Origin: Ooceraea biroi
Taxonomy: Eukaryota > Arthropoda > Insecta > Hymenoptera > Formicidae
Length of the DNA: 64,000 nt
Direction: 5' to 3'
Assembly (NCBI RefSeq): GCF_003672135.1
Contig: NC_039515.1
Location: 9,734,001 to 9,798,000, forward strand
Below, in pieces: positions 11,245 through 20,900 of the stretch. The position numbers and the translations under genes were made by a program. Numbering within the stretch: position 1 is the stretch's first letter; each line of letters begins with the position of its first letter. The notes under the pieces were generated by a model. The model had not been told where the DNA came from, did not search any database, and saw only the letters and a list, made by a program, of their open reading frames with translations.

Positions 11245-11540
11245 TGAGAATCTATCTGATATTTATGAGAGTATAATGGTAAACACCTAGATTGTTTGCG
11301 CGACAGTCATGTGTTGACTTTCTCACTGTACGGATGTGTCTTCAAGCCGTCTTTGTCTGAGTACTTTAGGTTATTTTCTGTCAGTAAGTTATATATTTCA
11401 CTGTTTATATTATTTCAATTTATGATGTTATTTTCTTAGATGTAAATTGTGTTTTGTAGAAAATGACCTGTATTTTATTGAATTGCACTTGAAGAGGGCT
11501 TGAATCTAAGCCGAAACGTTGTGCTAATAAATAAGTATAG
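11245..11540 (+). mobile_element. Penelope 3' end (continuation of 1666-1845)
   Basis: Begins with ENLSDIYESIMVNT and a stop, the C-terminus missing from the endonuclease fragment at 1666-1845, homologous to KNLSNIYDDILMSA at the end of the copy at 39484-39822. It ends with CACTTGAAGAGGG...CCGAAACGTTGTGCTAATAAATA, the usual terminal block of Penelope elements. Confidence 0.8.
11489..11517 (+). ncRNA. Hammerhead-ribozyme-like motif at Penelope end
   Basis: TTGAAGA, then a hairpin with GGCTT/AAGCC pairing, then GAAAC. This resembles the conserved CUGANGA - stem II - GAAA core of hammerhead ribozymes, which are known in Penelope terminal repeats. The first core base is T rather than C, so activity is doubtful. 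Confidence 0.4.
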
Positions 11541-11650
11541 CCAGTATTGGTCGAGATATAGGTATTGCCTTTTTAAGAAAAATTTTTTCTGGCGGTTTAA
11601 CAATTTGGATTAATATCTACTATATTGTTTGTCGTTCTTTTCTTTTTCAG

Positions 11651-12174
11651 TTGCTTATGATTAGTCAAATATATGAGTTACAAGAAAGTATGGAAGAAGA
11701 ACCTAGGAATGTAAAAACGAAAGTTTCCCTGAAAGAAACAATTAAAAAACGGAGAAAATTGTTCAAAGTATTTACGAAGGTGGGATTACAGACGTTTCGA
11801 ATGGGTCCTGGAGAAGCTCAATCTTGTGTATAAACATAAGCCTGAGTAAGAGTGTTTTAGATGACAATATATGTTGTTTAATGATGTGATATATTGTTTA
11901 ATGATGACGAATAGATAAATTGCTATTAATTAGAAAATGCTTTATAGGGGAGCATACTAGATTACCAGGAAGGATTCATTGCGATAGAATTGTGCAAGCT
12001 AAATTGGATGCTTACAAGGAAGAATTGAAAGGGTTACAAAAAGACTTTTACGCACAGAAGGTAGAAAAGCTGATGTTTATTAGAAGCGAAGAATTGGCCT
12101 GTGGATTAAAACCATCAGTAACTGAAGATGATATCGAGCGTGCTAAGCAGAAAGCAGAGGAATGTAAAATGTAA
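11651..12174 (+). pseudogene. mRpS15: Mitochondrial ribosomal protein S15-like, 3' exons, frames broken
   Basis: The first exon follows a TTTTTCAG acceptor at 11650 and reads QIYELQESMEEEPRN and KETIKKRRKLFK. One extra base near 11768 must be crossed to continue RRWDYRRFEWVLEKLNLVY, a hallmark stretch of insect mitochondrial uS15 (bonsai), ending at a GAGTAAG donor near 11845. The second block (about 11948-12174) reads CDRIVQAKLDAYKEELKGLQ and LACGLKPSVTEDDIERAKQK to a TAA. The phases of the two blocks do not fit at the obvious splice sites. AATAAA signals follow at 12295 and 12314. Either a decayed duplicate or a real gene with assembly indels; upstream exons are not in the window. Confidence 0.65.
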
Positions 12175-12294
12175 TATATGTACACATTACATTATATATA
12201 CATAGTTATGCTAAATTGTTATTATAATACAAATGATGGCACATCGGGATTACTTTATTAAAAGCAATGATTGTGTATTCTATTCTAATTAATT

Positions 12295-12320
12295 AATAAA
12301 TGTATTTGTGTTTAAATAAA
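12295..12320 (+). promoter_or_regulatory. Polyadenylation signals after the mRpS15-like gene
   Basis: Two AATAAA hexamers, at 12295-12300 and 12314-12319, about 120-145 bp after the stop codon. Confidence 0.55.
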
Positions 12321-12354
12321 CGATTGTAAATCTAATATCGATACATATATCGAA

Positions 12355-12535
12355 TCGCCCTCTCGCTCTCTCATTCTCTCATTCACTCGCTCTCTCACTC
12401 TCCTACTCGCTCTCTCATTCACTCGCTCTCTCGCCCTCCCATTCCCTCGCTCTCTCGCTCTTCCGCTCTCTCGTTCACTCGCTCTCTTGTTCCCTCGCTC
12501 TCTCACTCATTCACCTTCTCACTCTCTCGTTATAT
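12355..12535. repeat. Low-complexity CTCTCGCTCTCTC tract
   Basis: Imperfect pyrimidine repeat of ctcgctctctcattca-like units; all long frames through it are artefacts of the repeat. A related (TC)n run with CGTCGTCGTC occurs at 12578-12625. Confidence 0.9.
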
Positions 12536-12699
12536 TAATTCTTAAAATTTTCTTATTGGATTGAATATCGTCATACAACGTCGTCGTCGTCGTCTCGCGC
12601 TCGCTCTCTCTCTCTCTCTCTCGCTCCTCGTCATATTACTCCTTAAAATTTTCTTATTGGATATCGTACATCAAATGCAGTGTGCATTCGACATAACCT

Positions 12700-13090
12700 A
12701 TCGTACGCGTACGTATGAACGCGTCTTGAGGGACAAACTCGCTTTGCTTGTGTGCGTGCGAGCATACGTACGTGAGTCTGAACAAAATCTGGACTGAAGG
12801 AGGAAAATGAAACGTCACAATTCTAGCATACAATTGCGATATCTCATGTTAGACTGCACCAATCTTATTCGAATGGGTCGCAATCGAAAGCTTGCATCCA
12901 TATTATGTTATTAAAGTGCCGTTAGATTTTTAAATAAGGCTTTAGTTCCTGAGATATTTTAATCGAAAGTTTGGGTGACGTGAAATTCCGGATAAGCTAT
13001 ACGGTAGCGCGCGACGTCTATGCAGTGGCTCTCAACGCTCGGAACCTTGTTCTTTATGTACTTTGTGTCGCGACGCTGCCGCGTCGCTTG
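12700..13090 (+). repeat. Unclassified dispersed repeat, copy 1
   Basis: Shares blocks such as GACTGCACCAATCTTATTCG, GGCTTTAGTTCCTGAGATAT, GGATAAGCTATACGGTAGCG and GTCGCGACGCTACCGCGTCG (here with G for A) with the copies at 56560-56830 and 57680-58075. No coding frame and no TIR or LTR recognised. Confidence 0.8.
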
Positions 13091-13859
13091 ATTTTAACTG
13101 TGCGCCTAATTTTTCGCACATACTAATGTTTGAAGAAGTTCCATCAAATGTGATACTTTTAATATCAATTTGTTGTTCATGGAGAACATATAAAATGTTA
13201 TTTAATATATTTGCTTTCTCGATCCCACTTAATAAATGTATAAAATAATATACAATGGTGATTTAAAAATTATCATTAAGATATTCCACCCTGACAACAA
13301 GAACCTGAGTAGCAAGTGTTACATCATTATCACTATTTGCTCCGATGCTAACAAAACCGTGTTTCTCGACCATCCCAATCGACTTGTTTTTTAATACTCA
13401 TTTCGTCTAAAGTGATATTAAATATTAATTTTTTATTCATTTGCTGCGCAGTTTCTATTTTATTCACTATAGCTTTTAGTGCTTGGTCAGATATACTGTG
13501 ACGTCCCGCGAAAACCCGGCTATCATTTTTCCTCGCAAATAGAAATTTAATGCGCCGAGTCACACGCGAGACGCCTCACGCCATCGGCTATCGCAGCCGG
13601 TACGCCGTTGTGTCGGCCTGACTCCCACCCTCATCACCAAGACAGTCATCCCAATTCGCAGAAGGGGAGGACCTGAAGGCCCCACCATCAGCCGGCCGTA
13701 CTGTGGAAGGAGGAAGATCACGCTCCACTACTAAACGGCAGGCCGCCGAATTGAGGGACTTCAGTGTAGCACTACTTTCCGTTACTCTTAACTACGACTC
13801 CGGACGAGTCAGTTCCCTCCGAGTCTCGAACCTCTGCTTCTAATTCTAATTCGAACTTA

Positions 13860-14000
13860 GTCTAATTCTATATCTTGCCACTCTAAACTTAGTTTATTTT
13901 TATCGTCTCATTGAACTTAGTTTATTTTTATATCATCTTATTAGAACTTAGTTTATTTCTATATCGTCTTATTCAGATTTAGTTTATTTCTATAAGTTAT
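13860..14000 (+). repeat. Degenerate tandem repeat in the element leader
   Basis: Four to five units of about 35-40 bp of the type TTAGAACTTAGTTTATTTCT. The corresponding leader of the copy at 39953 (minus, 41520-41720) also holds tandem units, of the TCGTATTTCGACTTAGAATA type, so a repeat at this place is a family trait. Confidence 0.75.
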
Positions 14001-14376
14001 TCTACATTGTAACTATAAACCTTTTATTATTAGAATATACCTTTTGTGTGTTAACTCATTGTCTTATTAGCACATACCTTTCAACCAACCAATCCCTACG
14101 CGTAAACTAAATCATAAGTGTAATCGTAACTAGTGCAATCCCGACGAACCAACGCACAGTGTGGATAACTCTAGTAACGTTCCTCTCCGACACGTTCTAT
14201 GATCTCGACAGTGCGGTCCCCGCACGTGGATATTGTTAAACGTGATCCTTTACATAAGTGAACTGCCAGTGCGGTCCGCACATGCCAAGTCTCGCATTCC
14301 ATCTGACACTCTCAATCCTATTAACAGCACTAGCGATTAAAATAACTATTGAGAGTTTCCGATTACTGGAACTAGA

Positions 14377-14678
14377 TGCCGAAAACGAGACGAGGAGGAA
14401 AGAAGCACCGTGCGCGACGACTGCTTCAAAACCTTTCTAGGTTTCTTTACGAAACACCAATTCCGCGTGCTCCTACCGAGTGAGTATAATCAGAAACGTA
14501 AATAAGAACGAAGGAGACGAGGACACGTGGCCGATGAGGTTAATCTCGATCTCGTACAAAGTACGATATCCGTTGTGCCAAGACATCCCCGAGGACGACC
14601 CTCGACGAAACCATTACAACAGACTGTCGCAAGAAAGCAAGGTGCAGAGTTAGATCGAGAACAATCAGGAACATTCTG
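14377..14678 (+). pseudogene. ORF B, copy 1, broken
   Basis: Begins MPKTRRGGKKHRARRL, the same first 16 residues as ORF B at 40656-41087. It runs into a stop at 14477-14482 and needs frame changes before RYPLCQDIPEDDPRRNHYNR and LSQESKVQ are read. It ends exactly at a GTAAGT splice donor (14679), as the intact copy does. The N-terminus is very basic; the rest matches no family I recognise. Confidence 0.7.
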
Positions 14679-14731
14679 GTAAGTAAAATTACTGTCGCAG
14701 CATAATTCCATTCTTACTAGAATTATATATA

Positions 14732-15492
14732 CAGGGTGTCCCGGGTTTTAACCGACAAACTGCGGGAGCATATTCTACTAGTGGAAATAAGAAAAAATTC
14801 TTATATCGAATTTGCTTAGAAATGCTTTATTACAAAGTTATAAACCAATATTGAAAAGAAATATCAGATAAGTAACAACGGATTTTTTCACAAAAATATA
14901 AATTATCTAAGCAATGATTTAGTGACGCATTTCAAAATGTTGTCCTTGCACATCGATACAAGCTAGACATCGACGTAGTACAGAATTTGTTACAGTACGA
15001 CATTCCTGAAAATTTTCTTGCATCTCAGTAACTGAATTAGTAATTCGTTGCTTTAAATCTATCTGGTACTCTCCTGTTAGGAAATCTACGTTGATACTCT
15101 CGTACGGCAGCTCGTGCATTTCCGTCACAGAATCCGTACACGAAATGAATATCAGTGTATTCCTCATTTGAAAACACTTTTGGCAGTCTGATAGTAATTG
15201 CTAGTTCACACGACAATTGAAATCTAACAGCTACTGTTGTGAAAGTAACAATCATACTGAATCGTTTCAACATAGTGAACATGAATACATGTGAATACAC
15301 ATAACATAAACATCTTCGACCTTCCAAATTCTACACTATGTTCCGTTGTTACTTATCTCATATTTCTTTTCAATATTGGTTTATAACTTTGTAATAAAGC
15401 ATTTCTAAGCAAACTCGATATAAGAATTTTTTCTTATTTCCACTAGTAGAATATGCTCCCGCAGTTTGTCGGTTAAAACCCGGGACACCCTG
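14732..15492. mobile_element. Internally deleted mariner (MITE-like)
   Basis: Perfectly matched termini CAGGGTGTCCCGGGTTTTAA with TA on both sides; the TIRs extend about 150 bp. The minus strand retains a DUF4817-like helix-turn-helix (FSNEEYTDIHFVYGFCDGNA, then REYQRRFPNRRVP, about 15190-15060), joined through an internal deletion to the transposase C-terminus (SVTEMQENFQECRTVTNSVL, then RRCLACIDVQGQHFE, about 15025-14920). The catalytic core is gone. It sits in the intron between ORF B and ORF C. Confidence 0.9.
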
Positions 15493-15813
15493 TATATTGT
15501 TGTTTCAATACCAAAATATTATTTTCGTTATTACTTCATTTTAGTATTAGAATATCATGTAGCGACCATTATGAAGTGAAAAGAATTATAATTGACCTGT
15601 CGTCACAATCAACCTAATGAAGTCTTAATGAAACTGTGTGTCTGAAATCAAAGTGAAAAGAACAACAATTAATCACTAATGGAATTGTTTGCCTAATTCA
15701 AAGGTGAAAGGTAGAGCTAATTACCTATCGTCACAACCAATTTAATGGATTGCTAATGGAATTGTTTGACGAAATCCAAAGGTGAAAGGAATCATAGAAG
15801 AATATCGTGAAAT

Positions 15814-16242
15814 GTGCCGTGGAATTACACGACAAAACGGTTCCACCCACCCGTGAACCCAGTTGTCGAATATCAACGTCGAACTGCAATTGTGTCGTGC
15901 ATGAAATACACCGCGTATTTGCTTGATTTCAGTCGAATCCTAATTTGCAAAAGTGCCTCAATAATTTCAGCGAAACCCCTTACGGGGCAATATTTCACGC
16001 GTATTTCAAAACACGACTTGTACGTCGGATTTAACCGTCACGTCCCTACATATGAATTGTGTCGCACGAATTTCGCAACATACGCCCCGTTTTACACTTG
16101 CGACAATTGCTCGGACAACTATCTCGAACTCATTGAACAACTACGGCATACCGGTGAGAGCATTTACGAACTACCTGACCCAACTGTGATCCGTTTTCAA
16201 GGTGATTACATGGGTAGGGTCTCACTCTCGACCGACCAGTAG
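15814..16242 (+). CDS. ORF C, copy 1: CxxC-rich protein of the LTR-like family
   Basis: An open frame of 142 codons that aligns with the minus-strand copies at 40184-40441 and 47784-48217. Shared landmarks are TAIVSCMKYTAYLL, VGFNRHVPTYELCRTNFATY, YTCDNCSDNYLELIEQL and LPDPTVIRFQGD. Up to three cysteine pairs suggest a zinc ribbon; in this copy the first pair is degenerate (ICKSAS). The frame ends about 140 bp before the element terminus. It lies downstream of a GTAAGT donor, so it may be a second exon of ORF B or an independent ORF. Function unknown; nucleic-acid or protein binding is a guess from the cysteine pattern only. Confidence 0.55.
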   Translation: MPWNYTTKRFHPPVNPVVEYQRRTAIVSCMKYTAYLLDFSRILICKSASIISAKPLTGQYFTRISKHDLYVGFNRHVPTYELCRTNFATYAPFYTCDNCSDNYLELIEQLRHTGESIYELPDPTVIRFQGDYMGRVSLSTDQ

Positions 16243-16749
16243 ACGCGTCTTCCTCGCGAATAATCTTGATCGCGGGTATCTCCGGGTAGAGTTTCACGAC
16301 TCCGCGACCCGTAATAGCGATCATGTCCCGTCTACGGCCAGACTCGCCCTCTCGTGGCACTGGCCCGACGTGACGTAACAATATCCGGATCATAATTAAC
16401 ATTTTGCATCCATTTTCGAAGCGTGGTCGAATGTGGCAAACACTTTAAAAAGGTTTTTCTTACGTAAGAATATGCTGCAGGAGAATGGAAATTAAGTGTA
16501 CTTGCAACAGTACGTAACGAGGTTGGAAACTGCACGTTTCGCTTTCTATTCAACATTCTTTTTAACAATTCGGCAACACCAGGCGGTATGGAATCCTAAA
16601 GTGCACAAGAACTCAAAATAAAGTATTTAAATTTGCTATAGATTTAAAACACATATAAACAAATACATGTACATAATTATATATAAACAATTGTAGCCTA
16701 ATTCAATAGAGGCCTATCGACAACTGAGATCAGTAAGCGACAGTTGTTA

Positions 16750-16910
16750 AGCCCGTATCAGACTACGTATTGGAGATTGGAGATTGCGAATTGGAGATTG
16801 AAATTTGACCAATCAGAACAAAGCAATCTGGGTCTGCTTTGTTTTGATTCGTCAAATTCCAATCTCCAATTCGCAATCTCCAATCTCCAATACGTAGTCT
16901 GATACAGGCT
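16750..16910. mobile_element. 161-bp foldback MITE (Harbinger-like TSD)
   Basis: The two halves are near-perfect inverse copies: AGCCCGTATCAGACTACGTA on the left, TACGTAGTCTGATACAGGCT on the right, with ATTGGAGATTGGAGATTG inside. It is flanked by TTA at 16747-16749 and 16911-16913, the duplication typical of PIF/Harbinger. It lies in a non-coding stretch of the P-element transposase. Confidence 0.85.
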
Positions 16911-18269
16911 TTAGGCGATTGTGGAATAGAGACCCTTTATTTACTTACTCGAATAACACCTATAGCGTCGTCTTGTAGTAACTGTTTTGCTTTCAAATTT
17001 TGAACTAAGTCGTGAAATGTTTTTACTTTTTTGTTTAAACCAACAGTTTTTCGTTGCACTTTTCTTTTTTCGCTTCTATTAAAAGCAGCATATCTTAAAA
17101 ATACTTTCCATTTCTCGCTTGAAGTAAAATCGCTTGGTGTTAACTTTTCTGTAGTATACTTATCTGTTTTTACAAACACTTTCTTTATGTTAGGATTTAT
17201 GAAATAACGTGGTGACAGTTTCCTAAACAAAAACATAACTTTCTGAAGATGTAAGATACTTTACTTTTGTCTAGTTTTGTAAATTTGATTTCATGTTTTA
17301 CCTTTTTCTATTTGAATTAGTAATAGAACTTTCTTGCATGTTAACAACAGTGTTAGAAGCCATATCTCTGTCAGATGCTAGTATGGTTTGTTCCCTCCAT
17401 AGTTTCACTATAGCAAAAATAAGTATTATTTAGTGCGAAACAACTTTGGGCAGGTAGTATACATACAATTGTATTACGCTATTACGCATACATATAACTG
17501 TATATACAATATAACTGCCTATATACAACAGATGGTATGAAAGCACTGGTAGGTAACACATAATTGAACTCACTTTTGTTCCTGTTGTACTACATTGCAA
17601 CAAATAGGACTGTTTGTTTCAATGGAAACAACTTGTTCCATCGCAACAAATGGAACTGCAGTACTCCTTAATCTTTTCCTTTTTCTATACTCATGCATTT
17701 TATGATAATCATTTTCTACAAAATGATCACTGCAAACTTTAGCTCCTTTGTAATGTACGACTAATGATGTCTAACCATTTTTCTCGTATTTCTTCCTTTG
17801 CTGGTATTCTATCAACATTGTACAGGGTGGAGAAAAATTATTGGTCAAACTTTCGCCAGTCGATTCTACTCGTCGAGATCGCCAACATTGCATCATAAAC
17901 ATGGTGCCGTAAAATTAACTTTCAAGGTCATTTTCAATGTCAAATCTTTTTATTGGCTTAGTCGATTCTACTCGTCGAGCTGAACAAAAGTCTCAAAGGG
18001 ACCATATGCCGGAAATCAATATTTTATAGAGAAATCTTCGTTTGAAGTTTTTTGCCTGAAATTTCAAAAAAATCGATTTTTATGAAGTCAGAAAATAAAT
18101 CTGATGCTTATAAAGTTCTTAAAATCATGTTCTGAATATCCTGATCATAATTAGCGAAAATCACCCCCCAAAAATGACCCTGAAAAATTCGTTTTCAAGG
18201 TCACAAATCTTCTTAATCTACTCTTAGCGCTACCCAGGAACAACGACGTGGACGTGGTAGATTTCTGTT

Positions 18270-18360
18270 CCCTTCGGGATGACTGGATTACAGTGAGTTC
18301 CCCTCGCCTCTCACCTCGGGGTGACTTGATTACAGTGAGTTCCCCTTGCCTCTCACTTTA
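18270..18360 (+). repeat. Two-copy tandem repeat in the mariner
   Basis: GACTGGATTACAGTGAGTTC and GACTTGATTACAGTGAGTTC occur about 41 bp apart, each followed by CCCTYGCCTCTCAC, just downstream of the transposase stop. Confidence 0.75.
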
Positions 18361-18372
18361 TCGTCGTCGACG

Positions 18373-19572
18373 CTACCTACGAACAAACAGAACTGACCCA
18401 TCGGCCCCAATAGCTCTGAGCAGTTGTGCTTGTCTGCGAGCTTCAATGTGACCACCACCGTTATCAATGCAAGCTTGGAGTCTCTCCACCAAATTATCTC
18501 GCACTCTACGAAGCACAGCTCGATTTCGTGCTAAAGTAGCAACCGCCTCTTCAATGCGATCTTGTAAATCCTGAACTGTCCTTAAAGCCCTGCTTGACCC
18601 ATAAACAATGACTTTCAGAGCTCCCCAGAAATAAAAGTCCAGAGGGTTCAGGTCAGGTGAACGGGCGGGCCATAAGTGTGGCGCAGGATTACGACCGATC
18701 CATCGAGTTCCAAAAACTCGTAAAAAAGCGCGGACTTGCCTGCCGAAATGCGGTGGAGTACCGTCATGTATAAAACAAATTCGATTACGGGCATTCCTCG
18801 GAACCATACGTCGCAGTCGATTCAGGAGAGTATGACGTAGAAACCGCAAATACTCAACGCTTGACAATCGGTTTGAGAGAAACACAGGAGCAATATAATC
18901 ATTCCCGAGTATCCTTGCCCAAACATTGACTGAAAAACGGCCCTGCTGAACTCTTTGAACCATTGCGTGTTGATTGCATCTGCGCCAGATGCGAACATTT
19001 TGCCGGTTCAAAATGGAAGTGCTGGAAAAACTGGATTCATCAGTGAACACTATATTTTTCAGAAAGTGCCTATATCTTCGGATCTTGCGAAGCATCCACC
19101 GACAAAAACGAAGACGAGCTGTGCAATCACCAGGTCGTAACTCATGCACTACCTGCACTTTGTAGGGTCGTAGGCCTTCTTCACGGAGAATGCGCAAGAC
19201 TGTTTTATGATCAACCCCTACTCGCGCGCCTATGCGTTGTGATCCCATGACAGGATAAGTTCGAGCAATCACACGTTCCTTAATTCTCCAAGACACACGA
19301 GGACGACCTGCCCTACGGTGGCCAGCACCTGCAAAATTCATTTGCTCCTGATCATGTAATCGTTCATCGAGTCGTTGAAATTCTCGACGATCAGACACGG
19401 ACCCTGGACGTAATGGTCTGCCATTAGCTTGGCGTCGCAACCAACTAGCATAAAGAGCTCGTGCTCGTGTGTAATTACCATGAGCACGATCAATTACTCG
19501 AAGCATTAGACGTTGGTCACGCCCATCCCGAAGCGCCCGATCAGGATCACCACGGCCACCACGTCGAGGCAT
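18373..19572 (-). CDS. Mariner DD41D transposase, intact open frame
   Basis: 399 residues without interruption. The N-terminal helix-turn-helix region (VIDRAHGNYTRARALYASWL, about residues 27-46) is followed by a second DNA-binding segment (IKERVIARTYPVMGSQRIGA, about 97-116) and a DDE_3 catalytic domain: Asp188 in FTDES, Asp280 in IHDGTPPHF, and Asp322 in SPDLNPLDFYFWG, giving 41 residues between the second and third Asp. The start codon follows a non-coding stretch within the TIR-bounded element. All catalytic residues are present, so this copy could encode active cut-and-paste transposase. Confidence 0.92.
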   Translation of the reverse strand: MPRRGGRGDPDRALRDGRDQRLMLRVIDRAHGNYTRARALYASWLRRQANGRPLRPGSVSDRREFQRLDERLHDQEQMNFAGAGHRRAGRPRVSWRIKERVIARTYPVMGSQRIGARVGVDHKTVLRILREEGLRPYKVQVVHELRPGDCTARLRFCRWMLRKIRRYRHFLKNIVFTDESSFSSTSILNRQNVRIWRRCNQHAMVQRVQQGRFSVNVWARILGNDYIAPVFLSNRLSSVEYLRFLRHTLLNRLRRMVPRNARNRICFIHDGTPPHFGRQVRAFLRVFGTRWIGRNPAPHLWPARSPDLNPLDFYFWGALKVIVYGSSRALRTVQDLQDRIEEAVATLARNRAVLRRVRDNLVERLQACIDNGGGHIEARRQAQLLRAIGADGSVLFVRR

Positions 19573-20305
19573 GCTACAGCAACGTTATTCTTAGAAAAAA
19601 TTTGGTAAAAAATTAAAACAATTTTTTTTAATTTTACACTGAAAATTGATTCAAGATCAGCGGCGGTCTTTTAATAATCACGAAAAAGGTCTGGATATGG
19701 ATGGAAAGCTTCTTAAGCACAAGTAACGAATGTCTTATGGAGCGATATATTATTCCTCTCCGAGGCAAATGACCGTTGCTTTAAGGAACCAACAGCCGTT
19801 GAAATGTTACTGGGTACCAAGATACCCCGAAGGGAACAAAAATCTACCACGCCCACTTCGTTGTTCCTGGGTAGCGTTAAGAGTAGATTAAGCAGATTAC
19901 ATTAATCACAATTAATTTTACGCAATTTTTTGTCTTTTAAAAACTTCAAACGAAGATTTCTCTATGAAATATTGATTTCCGGCATATGGTCCCTTTGCGA
20001 CTTTTGTTCAGCTCGACGAGTAGAATCGACTAAGCCAATAAAAAAATTTGACATTGAAAATGACCTTGAAAGTTAATTTTGCGGCACCATGTTTATGATG
20101 CAATGTTGGCGATCTCGACGAGTAGAATCGACTGGCGAAAGCTTGACCAATAATTTTTCCCCACCCTGTACAATTGTAAAATTTCTATCTATCAACTTTA
20201 CTTGGTGAAAACAATTTTAATGCAAGTGTAATACATACTTGTGAAATAGTCGATTCGGATACAATGGATTGTCCACTTTGGAACAAATACAGCAGCTGGA
20301 AACCA

Positions 20306-20900
20306 TTTTTTCAAGAAATTATATTTTTATCACTTCCTCTTGATGCCTTTATTCTGCTGCCGAATTCCGATTCTCGCTTTTAAGGTTAGATCATTGCTCG
20401 TAACGTGCGCACAAAAAGTTACCCCCACTTCACACAGAGTTATACCCCCACTTTCTCTTATTAGAAAGAGACAAGGATTCTGTCTGTGTTTTCTCTCCTT
20501 TTCTACGTTGGAACCAAGCTGTGCGCCTGATGCTCGGTCTATTCTTACTATGTTTATGGTGGAGTCATAATTTTTTTTATCGCCTTCTTTAGTTGTCGGC
20601 TGTAAAGAACAATAAATATATTATTATTGATGTATGATGTCTATAAAATATTAAAGGAAGATTCAGATGTGTGTGTGTGTGTGTGTGTGTTTAGCACATT
20701 TCTTGTATACATACACATATATTTTTCCATATAATGAATAACATATATAATAATTTCTACTTATATAACGTTTTGAAGCAAGTGTACTCTTGTTATAAAA
20801 TCTAGATAATTGCTACTTAAAATTACACATATAAATAAAAGTTTTTAATCATAACGTAAATGCAAAACCGCATCTGATATAAAATATCTCTTACAGTAAC
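20306..20900. other. P-element upstream region, no gene seen
   Basis: Probably the 5' leader of the P element followed by AT-rich DNA with a (GT)n run at about 20667-20690. No coding frame worth calling and no P-element TIR recognised. Confidence 0.4.

Larger units (their letters stand above)
13497..16380 (+). mobile_element. ORF-bearing LTR-like element, copy 1 (both ends present)
   Basis: Starts TGTGACGTCCCGCG and ends GTGACGTAACA, inserted in the P-element transposase. Flanks ATAC (13493-13496) and ATAT (16381-16384) are an imperfect 4-bp duplication, and the P-element frame (YDPDI / SDQALK) rejoins across it. Without the 763-bp mariner insertion it is about 2.12 kb. It has about 880 bp of leader with repeated AACTTAGTTTATTTCTAT words and CAGTGCGGTCCCCGCAC blocks, then ORF B (14377), a GTAAGT donor and ORF C (15814). 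No terminal direct repeat and no pol were found, so it looks like a solo LTR that carries genes, or a TIR element. Confidence 0.7.
17823..20168. mobile_element. Complete mariner element (DD41D)
   Basis: Ends CAGGGTGGAGAAAAATTATT and the inverse with one mismatch, flanked by TA. TIRs are about 230 bp and nearly identical, with a further matching subterminal block (ACGCTACCCAGGAACAACGA). It contains one intact transposase gene. It sits between the THAP exon pieces of the P element. The structure and the open gene suggest a recent insertion. Confidence 0.9.
13260..20305 (-). pseudogene. P-element-like THAP transposase, interrupted by three insertions
   Basis: The N-terminal THAP zinc-finger exon starts at 20305 (MVSSCCICSKVDNPLYPNRL, then FHK) and ends at a GTATGT donor near 20239. 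Next come IPAKEEIREKWLDIISR (about 17815-17765), VCSDHFVENDYHK and STAVPFV: a C2CH THAP domain. Downstream are KTFHDLVQNLKAKQLLQDD (about 17010), KRMLNRKRNVQFPTSLR, then LNFHSPAAYSYVRKTF and LPHSTTLRKWMQNVNYDPDI (to 16385), and SDQALKAIVNKIETAQQMNK and LDEMSIKKQVDWDG (13490-13360), the P-element catalytic domain. Frames are broken at a few places besides the insertions at 17823-20168, 16750-16910 and 13497-16380. Confidence 0.8.

Noticed and set aside
12312..12506. Arg/Glu-rich minus-strand frame
   Set aside because: Translation of a CTCTCG low-complexity tract, no codon signature.
16130..16402. 90-codon minus-strand frame spanning the end of the LTR-like element
   Set aside because: Antisense of ORF C tail and terminus; crosses the element boundary into P-element sequence.
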